Below, piece after piece: positions 42,413 through 53,829 of a DNA stretch of 64,000 bases (its first letter is position 1; each line of letters begins with the position of its first letter). The DNA comes from Pyrrhosoma nymphula (lineage: Eukaryota; Arthropoda; Insecta; Odonata; Coenagrionidae). The position numbers and the translations under genes were made by a program. The DNA lies in NCBI GenBank assembly GCA_963573305.1, contig OY754332.1, positions 46,971,559 to 47,035,558 on the forward strand. Reading direction: 5' to 3'. The notes beneath the pieces were generated by a model. It searched no databases. It was not told the DNA's origin and saw only the letters and a list, made by a program, of their open reading frames with translations.

Positions 42413-45400
42413 ATATTAAATTATTTAATCGCAGAACGAAAAGCCTGAACTTTGTCATTGTTGTACTCAGATGTACATTTTTGATTCCCAAAATAACGCA
42501 ATATTTGCAAAATCGTTACTATTTACATGAAAGGTTTATAATTTATTATACTTGAGTTTATTTCCTTTTAAATAATTTTCTTTGAAATTCTGATCAGTAC
42601 TAAGGGACATATAAAACGTTACCAACTTAGGGGGATGGGGTCCCCTAAAAACCTACGGCGCGCCGGCAACGCGGCGGGAAACGAGGGGGAGGGAGGGAGT
42701 TCACTCAAAGTAAAGTAGTTGTTACAATAATCCTGTTTACCTTTCTAACTCGTCAACATTGCGTCGACTACAGAGTTGAACATGGTTACACCCCAAGCTT
42801 CTACTTTAACTCAACGTAACAGAACCATTGCCTCTAGAATGTTGCAAGTCTTCATACCATCAAACTGCTTACATTTAAACCTTCTCGCGGGTTCAATATT
42901 GACCTCGTGACAACACATTTCAAGGCAGCAGTAAGAATTGTGGGGAGGGGAGAGAACAAAGTAGATGAGCACAGCACCTTGCGCCGTGATTCATGGTTGA
43001 TTTTTAGAATTTAAAAATGAATATTACTTCATTAATTATTTTTTCGGGATTCATTCCGCGTTTGTTTTTATTTTGTAAAAACAAAATTTCGCTGGTCCTC
43101 CTGCGAGAAACAAAGAAAAAACAAACGCGGAATCAATCACGAAGAAAAATGATCAACATTATATCCGCGGAAGCCTGAGAGTTAATGAATGTTACTTGTT
43201 CCAATTGAGATTAGATAGTTCTATTATACATAACTCGGCTACTTTATTTGTTATATTTCAACCTATCCCTAAAAATAGACTCTGGAGGGCATTCTAGAGG
43301 GCATTCTACATGCACCAGTCTGAGAGCATTTTGTTCGCTTTAAAAAGTTCCACAACATAATTTACCTTAAAGAACATATTATTTCAATTGTTAAAATAAT
43401 TGTTACTCGCAAAAATAACAGTTTGCAAATGTTTTTTTTTTCATTTTCCGGAGATGGAAATAAAAGAATCTTATCGTATGACGGATCATTTTGTAGATGC
43501 TCATTTTTACGTTTTATCTCATTGAAGTACCCAAAGCTGATCTATAGTTATCTGTAGAAACGCCGAAAATTAGTTTTTGGTATCTTTATGAAAGATTCAT
43601 AGAAAATGGGAAAAATGGTGTGTGGATTTTTTTGTTTATTTTCAACGATTTATTTTTTTTTCTTGTATTCTATATGATTTACCTATCGCCTACCTGTGTA
43701 CAAGTTTGTGTCGTCCAAATGCAATAATGATTGGCGTGATGGTGAAAAACGCCAATTTACCTTTCTAAGAGCTAAGAAGAAAGTGGTTAATGAAATCTCT
43801 GGCATAGGACCTTATTCTTTGCTTTCTGTGGAACGGAACCTTCTGAGTGGCGGGAATATTAAGGTACAAGATTGAAATTTCATCAGGAAGGACCGAAGTT
43901 AGATTTGTCCCTTTATTTCCCTTATCGAATCCAAGAATATAACCATTGAAACACACATTACTCTGTAGTGTCTACCTTCTTTACAGATGCGGTTAAAAAA
44001 ATAACTATGTTATCCCTCTGATTCTCCTCTAGTGTAAGCTAGGGCAAAAATTATAGTTATATAGAAGGCATTAAGCAGGAAAATGATCCAATCAATGATA
44101 ATAACGCAAATTAGCGCTTACAAAGGCCTTTTAGGCAATTCAAATGTGATGATACACTTGTCAGTTAATATTAAATTTTACTGACTTCGTGATAATCGCT
44201 CTCTTGAAAAAGAAAAACTTTCATTACAGTTACTGCTTACGGAATGCGCTGATTGTAAACAGTGAATTTTAAATGGTACTGTGCATTAATGTCAAAATAA
44301 TTAAGGAAGAATTTGGCTCTAATGCTGCTAGTATTTGCGATCCCTTATTGGTGATGCTTGATTACCAAATTAAACCGCTTGCAATAGAGATCGGAAAGAT
44401 ATGCGTAGGTTCATAAGGATTATTTATTTAAATTTTTCATGTTAGTTGAAAATTCAACGCTGCCATACACCTTTGAGGAGGCTCGATCGGTACATACTAC
44501 GTAGAAGTACCGTGAGTAAATATTTCGATTGTGTTCGACGCTTTCCACATTCTTGTAGTCTTTTGACTTAGTCTACAATATGTTTAAATGCGGCTGTAAG
44601 TGTATTGACGGCAACAAAATATGTTTACTGTATTAGGCACATCGACTCTTCCACTCTGATCCCAGTTTGGTGCGTTAGATCCTGTCCTCCGATAGAGCTG
44701 AACCGGAAGATGTATCGCATTCAAGGTCAATGATGTATTATGTTGATATTGGCCCAGAATAACCGAATAAACTCAGCACTGCGTAATTGGACGATAAGCT
44801 GATTTTACTGCAAATATTTATATATAATGTTTATTTATCCTTGAATAAGGAAATAAGTGAAACATAAATACTGAGTCAATCAAAGTACCTAAATAAAAGG
44901 CAAGGAAAACCTATACTGTTCACGATAATGGTTTCTTTGCTAAAAAGTTTATGTAAAAAACATTAGGTTTATTATTAGGTTGTTCGATTATGGCCAATAG
45001 AATGTGAGATACATGCTATTTTACACCTTGGTAAATCAGTAAAGGTACAGAAAAAAAGCTTACCTAATAAAGAGTTTAATGCCTGATGATGGCTAAGATG
45101 AGCTAAGAGCGGAAATAATTTTTGGATCTTTAGTTCCTCCTACCTAAGCTTAAACGTTGCCTTCTGCCTTATTAAATACATACAGTTCCCTGCCATAAAT
45201 AAAATAAATAGGGAATTAATAGATCATTCTTACAACATTAAATAAAAATGAACAGATGTACAATAGCGGAAAACAAATATTCATTTAGATGACTAAGTTT
45301 AGAGGCTATGAGTGTTTATACAAATGCTGTCCTAGGCTTCATATTTTCAAATTCCGAGCTCCAAACATATTTAACTCTTAACTCTGATGCAAATCAAGAA

Positions 45401-46900
45401 CGAATGCTAAACTCTGCTGGGACTTTTTCAACTTGACGCGGTTTGCCTGTTGTTTTGTGTTCGCTTGCATCCGCAGATGTTCTTGATTCGAAGAAGGACA
45501 ATCGTGCCGCAAGTGCATCACGTTTTGAGCTGAAATTAAAGCTTTAACTCTGGTAGAAAATATCCTTGCATTTTGATGCAATGAGGGAAATGACGTCCAA
45601 AGGGCATCATATAACCGCACTCCCAAGAAATAGGAATTTAGAAGGACTCTTTCGGTGAGAAGGGAAGTTGACCTTACGACTTACTTACGACTGAAGCCCA
45701 AAGGAAACCGAAGAGGAATCGCAGCTCGACTTCAGTGAGAATTTGTTTGTCCTCTGACTTTGTTCGATCGAGTAGTGTCCTAACAGCTGTGGGCTTCTGC
45801 TATCCCTTACGGTGTAAATATGTATTTCAGTGCGTAAAAAGTATCACTGGATTATGTGAGCAACTGTGACGTGTGAGCTGGTTGATATGCAACGATATCT
45901 TTTCACAAAGAACAACTTCGAATCTTTCTTCACCCAGAATATTTAAACGTTCAAACACGTAACAATAATTGTACGTTCGTTTGATGGTTTGTGAATGTAT
46001 GGTTGCCTGACTATACATCTGGATCAAAACCGCCAAACAATACAGTTCATAGGGAGTCACGGAGTTTTTACAGAGTGTTAGTGTCTCGATGTGTTGATTT
46101 TGTCACAAGATGTATTTATGTACGTGATATATAAGTGCAACCCATCGGTCGATACAGTGTGATTGCAGAACGTGACGAGAACAAGGGCTGGAGGAATTCA
46201 TCACTGTATCATCACTTGAACATGTTTATAACTGTTCCCAGCACTCACGGGGACAAAGATAGAAGGTATTTCACCGAATGGTGACCTGAAAGCAGAGCAA
46301 GGAATGGGCCTCCGTAACAAAGTCCATGACTCAGGTAATGTTATTCTCGTTCTTAGAGCACTAGCTGTTTTGTTTAAGAATCACGGAATACAACCAAGGC
46401 TGGAGTCGGCGTACTCACGAACGATTCTGAAACGACCAAAATAAAGAGGGAAAAACACGACCATAATAATCTTAGGATATGATTTCTCCACTAATGAAAT
46501 AAATGAAGAGTGTATTCAAAGATTTGCCAGTTCTCTACTGTAGATTATGAGTTTATGTTTATTGTTTTAATGACTTACCATATTTAGTGCGGAAAGTAAA
46601 TATGTTCTTACATTGTAAGGTGTCTCTTAAAACTGTCCGTGAACGTGTCAGGTGCAACAAACTAAATGCTTGCATTTAGAGGGATATGTACCAGTTTCAT
46701 TGGATGACATTTACATGTTACTTCTCCTGGCGCCATCTTGACAACAAATGGTAGAAATAGATGAATAGATATGAGTGATGGTATTTTCTTTTGCATCGCA
46801 AACACAGCTTTACTTAGGAATAAAGGTGTTAAAAAATGTTAAAGTGAGTTTTGTGGAGTAATTTGATATTGCTACTGGCTTTTTCGGGCTTTGAGGGAAT
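42413..46900. other. Long gap without recognisable elements
   Basis: No transposon protein motifs or RNA genes. At 43046-43075 and 43117-43148 there is an imperfect inverted pair sharing ATTCCGCGTTTGTTTTT. A CTGATGATGGCTAAG word near 45084 has a possible stem II but no proper GAAAC context. Minus-strand frames at 45378-45626 and 45827-46060 are unrecognised. The region looks unique, possibly upstream regulatory DNA of the gene at 47 kb. Confidence 0.4.
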
Positions 46901-46920
46901 ATTCGAATAAAATATTTCAA

Positions 46921-47023
46921 TGACGTCACAGCCAATGATGTCACTTGGCGCAATATGCGCGTTAACGTGTCTTTCTCCCGCCTTCCCCCTCAGTCTGCCG
47001 CCTCTCTGTCTCTCGAATGGTAG
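46921..47023 (+). promoter_or_regulatory. Promoter-like island and non-coding first exon
   Basis: Within 100 bp: palindromic CRE TGACGTCA (46921-46928), CCAAT (46932-46936), a second CRE-like TGATGTCA, TTGGCGC resembling E2F (46945-46951) and the NRF1-like palindrome GCGCAATATGCGC (46948-46960). A pyrimidine-rich tract TCTTTCTCCCGCC follows, plausible as an initiator. A strong donor GGTAG/GTGAGT closes the putative exon at 47023. The composition is much more GC-rich than the surroundings. Confidence 0.55.
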
Positions 47024-47417
47024 GTGAGTAATTAACTACGAAATATACTGCTAATTTCGAAGTTTTAAAATTCCTGTATTATATCTTCATCGTTCAACGG
47101 AACTGAGTTTTTTAAGTTTCATAATTGGATTCAATCTTATGTCGTGAAATATCTCTCGTTTTAATTATTATTGATAGCTATTAGCGTTTTTTATCTGTAT
47201 ATTTTCATATATTTGCAACAGCAGAGATGACGCTGTTTCCCGGAGGTTTCGTAGATTCCATTAAAGTATAACGATTGCTCTTACGAATTCACTTATGTAG
47301 TATCGGGCAATTTTAAGTTTCACCTGATATTTAATGACAAAATTTAATTAGGATAAAGTGTGCTCTGGATGAACTTTTCTAAGCAACTCTATTGAATAAT
47401 CCTTTCAATTATTACAG

Positions 47418-48723
47418 ATCTACTGACGGTGGCTGTGGTCGAAGGATGAAAGGATCCGTGTGAAAACGACGTTTTCCGAATATTTGGAGATGAGCCTGAT
47501 TGAAACTATAGTAAGTAAATTACTATTGCTTCGCTTCTAAATGATTTCAAACGTATCAGTGTGGCAATTAATGCAGTGAAGTTCTTCATCATGTATTGGA
47601 CAGACGACACCAGTGTAATGAAATAGAGGTGAAATTAATTCATACCCTCATAACACATTATGTGGGATGATATCATTAAATTGATTCTTAAAAATACATT
47701 TATTTGAAGAGGAGGCTCATTTTCTAAGTAATGAGTTTTTATTTTGTTTTGCATTTTCCAATGTATTGCTCTTCGGAGAGGCTTTCTTCTTATAAGGATC
47801 TCCAATTTCGCGACTCGAAAATGACGAAATTTACGGAAAGCTGTCGTCCTCTTGAATTTGAAACAGAAAAAGAGAGTAAAATATTTCAATATCCCTATGC
47901 TAAGTTCTCTTATTATTATTATTAAATTATCTAACTCCTTGATTTTAACCACAAAACGATAGGAAAGACTTCATTCCAACGTCCTTTTCTGCTTAGCAAT
48001 CTGACTACACTAGGGTGTCTTTCCTTATTTATACTCTCTAATTTACATTCTTAGCTAGCGATAAGCGTTCAGTTTAATCACCCTGAGTATATTCAGTAAG
48101 TTTACTTTCATGACTGTGTATAGCTTACAGTTCAAAATAACACCGAAATCATGTTTGGCAATTGACGGTAATTTGGCAATGTCCATAGCGCTGACAGTGA
48201 TACTAATTTTTCACTAGTGCTTTATGTTAACATCACCTGGCAAGTAGACTTATTAAAAAAAACTACGGTACGTTACTTAGAAGAGAGAGATTCATAGACT
48301 TTATAGTAAAACGTCTTGTTACGTCAGAGACTTTATTGTAAAACGTCTGATTTAGTGAAAAGTAAGAAAGATCGAGAAAAATAATTGACTTTAAACGTGT
48401 CAGCATACACAACGCCCTTAGGTTAGTGGCTAAACACGTTCCTTTTGCCGTTCATATTACAGCTTATGGTTGAATCGGCCGTGGAATTTCGGAGCTCCAC
48501 AAATTTTTTGTTTACGACATGGAAACATTGCTTAGCTTGAAACGTACTTTTCCGGAGGAAACTTAATTTTCTTTGTAAATGTATTCACTTGTTTTCATAG
48601 GATGATCCCTGCGACATTTCTGGTGATAGTGCAGCGAGTGCATTTGTCCATTTACTCAATTCTCAGCGGCCAGCTTCATACGTTGAAATTCAGTATTTAA
48701 CCCTAACACGAATAGTTACTTAA
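47418..48723 (+). CDS. Predicted 5' coding exons of an unknown host gene
   Basis: Exon 2 (47418-47510) begins after TATTACAG and ends at ATA/GTAAGT. Its ATG at 47490 (G at -3) gives MSLIETI in phase 0. Exon 3 begins at 48601 after TGTTTTCATAG and continues in the same phase as DDPCDISGDSAASAFVHLLN, SQRPASYVEIQ. A weak donor CA/GTATTT lies at 48692; otherwise the frame reaches a stop at 48721-48723. A five-codon upstream ORF (ATG at 47447) precedes the start. Product unrecognised. The order promoter, donor, acceptor and phase-consistent frames is the support. Only about 38-48 residues are visible, so chance remains possible. Confidence 0.4.
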
Positions 48724-50575
48724 CCAATGTTAACGACACCCCATCGTGCGTGAGTATATCCTTCGCATAAGTGTTCGTGTTGAATGCGAATTGGGCGCTT
48801 TTGCAGCGAGTTCATTTCTTGAAACTGGTCACAGCGGGTGAATGCTTGGTTACAGTATGCCTTGATTTACATTTGACAGCTCTACAAGTATTTCGACAGC
48901 CATTTTCATTAATATGACTAACCAGGATATACACTCTCTTCCTCATGTTTTTATCCACAATTCTTGACTGTCCTTTATCTCTACCCCTATTAAAGTTACT
49001 TTCTACTTGACTTCTGATTTCACGACTGCTACCAGATATTTCGATAGTACATTTCTTTGTGGGATACAGCTATGCTGACTCAATTGGTGAATTCTATTTA
49101 AGTCTTTTATGAAAAACTCGTTCCCTAGTTTCTTCTCTAAAATAGAAAGGTGTTGTCTTCTTATAATAAGCTCACATCCTGTTTTTAACTTCACATAATT
49201 CATTAACTTGGGAGGTAGATTGCCAGCTGTCTTTCCATCTTTATGGTTATGGTTTAATCGGACACCTGTCGCAATGCAGGCGAGTTTTCTCTTCCATCGT
49301 TCTATCGATGTGCTCGTCCCAGTATCGTCTTCGCTCTCTAGTCTGACGACGTCGTTTGTTTGTATGCTGCCTTAACTTATTTTTTTCTTTTCAAAACGTG
49401 CTTGCCCGTCGTCATTCTTAGAGTTTTGTACCTTTCCGTCACTCTCAATCGTCTTCTATGCGTTCATTGGCTCATATCTTGTTTATAACCCGGACGTTGC
49501 GATTGGTCTCAAATTTGTTTTTTATTCACGCGATTCGCATTCTGTACCTTAGCATTACTTTCTCAAGATAAATTTTTAGTGTTTTGAGACTGAGGCATAT
49601 ATTCATTACATTCCTTGCTTCGTTTTCCAAATTTCTGTAACAGCATTTTTTGTTTCTCAGGTAGTCGAAGTGCAGCAATTGTTAGAATTATGCATTTAAA
49701 TTAACATCCAAGTTATAAACCGATTATTTGTTAATTGCTTACTTTTCTTGATTGACTTCTTTGGGAAATATACTAATCGATAGAAGAAAGGGAGTGAGCA
49801 AAAAGAGGTACCTAATGTCATTTTTAAATTCTTCTAAGTATATAGTTAATCTGTGAAATATAAGAATATCCAATCCAATATAATCCAATAAGCAATCTAA
49901 ATTTCGGCATTGTAGGTCAATTATTAACAGAGATTCCGTTTACATGGTGCATATTAAGATTTAGGGAGGAAAGGTTATTTTTAGGTACGCCATGTTTTTT
50001 ATTTAGCTCTAATTGAGCAATTAATATAAAAAAGGAATGTGCCACTATATTTGCCGAATATTTTCTTTGCTACCATGGAGTATTGTTTCGTAATTGGCCA
50101 TGGTATCCGAGGGAATATAGTTTTGATAAAAAAGGCACAATAGGATTGGGAAACTAACAATAAGAGCCGAGACGCTAGCTTTTTTCTCGTCCGATTTGTT
50201 TACGGTAAGTTGTTGATATCTTATTTAGGTAGGGGAAGCGGAAAACATTTGAAGTTACAGAGTAAAATGTATCCAGGACACTTCCGAAAGTTTTGAGTGG
50301 ATTCGTAGGTTTTCGAAGGTTTTGAGTGTGTCCATTGTTGTCGAGTCAGATGTTACCAAATGCTTTAAATAATGGAGGCCGGCGACACTTTTTGGAACTT
50401 CGCTGCATTTAGTATGACGAAAAAAAATCACTTTGATTCTTTTTTCCAGATCAATTTCAACATACTGGTATGGAACCGCTTTGAAACTTAAATGAAGATC
50501 ATGCTATTGCTTAGGATTATTTACTTGATCAAATTGTATGAAAGCGATGTTAACTGTATAGGCCAGTTATTTCAA
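48724..50575. other. Gap, possibly intronic
   Basis: No element motifs recognised. A minus-strand frame at 49003-49203 is unrecognised. If the 47 kb gene is real this would be intron or 3' sequence. Confidence 0.35.
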
Positions 50576-50577
50576 GA

Positions 50578-50702
50578 ACCTTAACGGAGAAAAAGACAAA
50601 AGACAAGAGGCCTGATGATGATGTGAACCCACGTCGAAACCCGGGTCGAGTTATTAATAAATTCAGTGGCATATGTAAAAGTTGTCTTTTCTCCGTTATG
50701 AT
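50578..50702 (+). ncRNA. Hammerhead-ribozyme core inside a longer hairpin
   Basis: CTGATGA (50612-50618) is followed by stem II GATGTG/CACGTC with an AACC loop, GAAAC (50636-50640) and CCGGGTC with predicted cleavage after 50647. Stem III is the self-complementary ACCCGGGT. The immediate stem I is weak (one C-G pair). However TAACGGAGAAAAAGAC at about 50583-50598 pairs with GTCTTTTCTCCGTTA at about 50685-50699, enclosing the core. Confidence 0.55.
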
Positions 50703-52072
50703 GGAATACCACACAGTTAACCTTGAGAATGTAATTGCTCTTCATGAACCTTGTTTGTTTCCTTCGTTACATATTAGTGTGACATGGGTAATTTTCCAGT
50801 CTTTTGATACTTGACCTTCCCGTATTAACCTATTTTAAATAATTGGTAGAAACTGTGGAATAAGCGATGAGCACTTGTGTAGGAATATTCTGTTACATTT
50901 AATCGAGGTGAATTTTGAAATGTCGCCCTTCGGTTCACTACTGATGGGAATGTTTATGTAAAGCTTGGAGTCATCGGTGGTGTAGAAGAATTACTTTAAC
51001 ATAACTAGTAAATGTATTTGCATTTTCAATGCCGTTAGCGACGACTTTACAACTTTTTAGTGACAATGAATCCACGGTTGATAATTTTTTGTTGAAGTTG
51101 AATAGGACCAGATTCCTTTCGCATTTTCACATTTTAATTCACCTAGAACTTTTTTCTTGAAGTTTGTTTTGGTAGAAAACATTCTATTCTTAGTTTTTGA
51201 GCGTTGAGCAAAGTAACCTTCCTTAACCTATAGCTCGATCGTTTTGTTATCAGATTTGAAGGGCTTTTAAGTACCCATATAATTTCTTCTTACGTTATGT
51301 CATGCGTCAATGATGAATATTTAGCGATTCCTCTACGAAGTATTTCCAAGAAATACCTCCATGCCACTCCTGTGAACTCGCTAAGAATTCCAAGGACGAA
51401 TCTTCAAACGTTTCTCCGAATAAAAAATAATTCAATTTTTCGAATAAACTGACGTTTCGTTTGGTTCTTTCATGGAATCGAGTGTTGGCTTTATGGTTGA
51501 GAAAATGTTACGTAATAATTGCATGGTGCTAGAATGGTAAGAGCTAACTTTTCATTACCTCTGGTCGGTTTTTCAAATACCTGGGAAAGGAAGTGGTTTG
51601 TTAACGAATTTAGTAATTCCCTGCTAACTTTTATATATTTTGATTTGTTTGAAATATTTTTACTTCCCCAGTTCTCATGGGCAAGGTTTAAATATCCGAC
51701 GGCTATTATTTCGCTTTTGATGTCTTTTGAGGTGAATGTCGCTATTTGAGTTTCTACTTAGTGTTTTGCCTTATGACTGAGTAAACTGGTGTTCTTAGGT
51801 TTTGCTTTCTGTTACACCAGACGCTTTGTATTTCATTTTTGTTGAATAACTGCGGTGACAGAAACTCAGTTATGATTTTACCGCAATACATAATCCATCC
51901 TATTGCGTCTGTAGATTTACCTTGGAGGATAAACTTCACCACCGCTAATATCCCCTCTGAGCCATCTCTGCCCCATCACTACATCCCTTATTTGAAATAT
52001 ATATCATACATTTATTATCGTCACGTTTGTTTTAGCCTCTGCGACAATTTGTTACGAATAAGTTGTTGGTAT
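50703..52072. other. Gap
   Basis: No gene or element recognised. Confidence 0.4.
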
Positions 52073-53005
52073 CATAGTTGGGAATTTTACCAAAAAAATG
52101 AACTGATTAAAGTTAAAGTTAATCTCTGTAGAAAGTAACTAGTTAAAGTTAAAAGTTACTTTACCGAAAAATTAAAAATAAAAAGTAACTTTTAATAGCT
52201 ACTTTTCAAAATTGGGATAAAATAAATACAAACTTAATATTCAAGAAGTTACTTTTTCAGTTACTTTTAAGAAACCTTTAAAAAGTAACTTTTAAAGGCT
52301 ATTTTTCGCAATTGGGATACAATAAATACAACCTTCAAATTCAAGAAGAATTGATTTAACTTTTACTTCAAAAGTCAAGAAACTTTGATAACGTTCTCAT
52401 TTCAAAATTTGTTTCGGACATCCGTCCTCCTGTTTGAAAAAAGAAGCCCTGCAGCACTAAACATCCTTTCACATTGCGCTGATGATGGAATGCCAATGTT
52501 ATACTTGATTAAATGATTTCTCGTAGTGCTTGAGATTTTATTAACCATTTTACACTCGTGAAAATATCTCACTGCTTCCGCATCGGCGATGGAAAGTGCT
52601 TTCTGACTGATTAAAGTCTGTTGGTGTTTAAATAAAAAAAATGCATCCATCTTAGAAGAACTTTCATTTTTGGTCTCACTGAGTGATTAAGGTGAAGGTA
52701 TTGATGACATGATGTCGCCGAGTAAGGCATACGAGCCCTCCAGGACATTGTCTTCGCGTGGTTTCGTGTTTTTCTCTTCTGGGAGTGCATTCCGAAATTT
52801 TGCGGTCATTTCACTCAACCCCGCTGACGACGAGATGTCGCCGAGTGAGTTATGCGTAAACTGGCGCATTTTACAGATACGTTAATTTGAATGAACCCGT
52901 CCCCCTCGTTATCCGTCATAGGTATTTTGGCTACCCCCTTTCCCGTGTTCAATTATGTAGTATTGATGACACGACGTTGCCGAGTAGGTATGAAAGTGAG
53001 AGGTC
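52073..53005 (-). mobile_element. hAT-like element, copy 1
   Basis: The left edge begins TAGTTGGG and carries many AAAGTTACTTTT/AAAAGTAAC words (52130-52300). A transposase C-terminus lies on the minus strand (52650-52402). The right part (52690-53005) has three GTCGCCGAGT-type words about 125-140 bp apart. Both the left 300 bp and the 52800-53000 part match, in inverted orientation, the segment 61290-61910. The two copies define the element's 3' end and part of its 5' end. The target duplication and true 5' end are not resolved. Confidence 0.7.
52402..52650 (-). pseudogene. hAT transposase dimerisation-domain fragment
   Basis: The minus frame contains YNIGIPSSAQCERMFSAAGL, then LFSNRRTDVRNKF. 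That is the most conserved hAT block (IPSSA..ER.FS.AG......R..L). It stops at 52402 just after NKF, and the preceding residues (ADAEAVRYFHEC) fit the helix before it. The catalytic part of the transposase is missing. It belongs to the element whose 3' end lies at 52073-52400. Confidence 0.85.
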
Positions 53006-53291
53006 TGTTTGAGGCAACGAAGGGAAAAAATCCAAGCAGGGAATACCCGGAGAAAATGAAAGGAGAGGAAGTTGGGTCGGCTGGAGGGATTAGCAAGGGT
53101 GGGTAAGGGAGCGGTTTAGCAAAGGGTGGTGGGTAGCGGGCTCCTTACAATGCGATCGCCTTTTCACTATCCTTTCCTTAACCACGTTAACCCACTTCCG
53201 CGAATCCGTCACTATAACACCGTTGACCCAACTTCCTTTGCCAATTCTTCGTTTCAAGCTAAATTCTTAGTCCTCGGACGAATCGTAATTA

Positions 53292-53826
53292 CTACTCATA
53301 CTCGCTGTTTGATTCTATTGCTTCTTCTTTGTCTTCTATTAGTATTAGTTCCCGTAATTCCTTTGGAAGCCTCTTATGAGCCTTCACAGTCAAATATATG
53401 GTGGAGGAAAGCAATGGATCGGACGTGATCAAAAGTCTTTTGAATAGGTACTCATTGGTGGCCATCCTGGTGTGTTTCCGCGTGAAACTTTCTCGGAATA
53501 TCCTGGCGTCCTTATTACGAGCCTCCATCGCCTCTTCGGAAAGCTGGTTGAATTAGCCTCGATAACAGAAGTGTATTACTCAACAAGTAAACTCACTGTT
53601 GATTTTTTGAGTGTAATACGTGGCATTGGCCATATGTAGCTATCTCTGAGCATATAAGCGGATTTACACCATTACCTGTTACATCAGCTACCAGTTTAGG
53701 AGAATAAAGAAAACGTCTAGCTGTATTTCCATCATTCGTATTTCCTTTTCCAGGCCTGAGCACATCTACGATTAAACCCATCCTTTCTCTGAAAGTCTTC
53801 TGTATTATAGCCTTTCTCTTGCACAT
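53292..53826 (-). pseudogene. Fragments of a widespread uncharacterised repeat-encoded protein
   Basis: Two minus-strand pieces. The first (53826-53593) has QKTFRERMGLIVDVLRPGKG, then NTNDGNTARRFLYSPKLVADVTG. The second (53528-53292) has LSEEAMEARNKDARIFRESF preceded by its in-frame upstream codons, TRKHTRMATNEYLFKRLLIT and SDPLLSS. I recall both as the middle and the C-terminus of one uncharacterised protein family repeated in arthropod and cnidarian genomes (FR...G..VD.P.PG.G..NDGNTARRFF, and SEEA.EARNKD.R.FRE...RK.SR). The segment between is deleted. No function is known to me and no catalytic motif is visible. Confidence 0.5.
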
Positions 53827-53829
53827 CTC

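Noticed and set aside
45084..45125. CTGATGATGGCTAAG as a hammerhead core
   Set aside because: A stem II is possible, but six extra bases separate it from GAAA and no stem III or NUH cleavage site fits.
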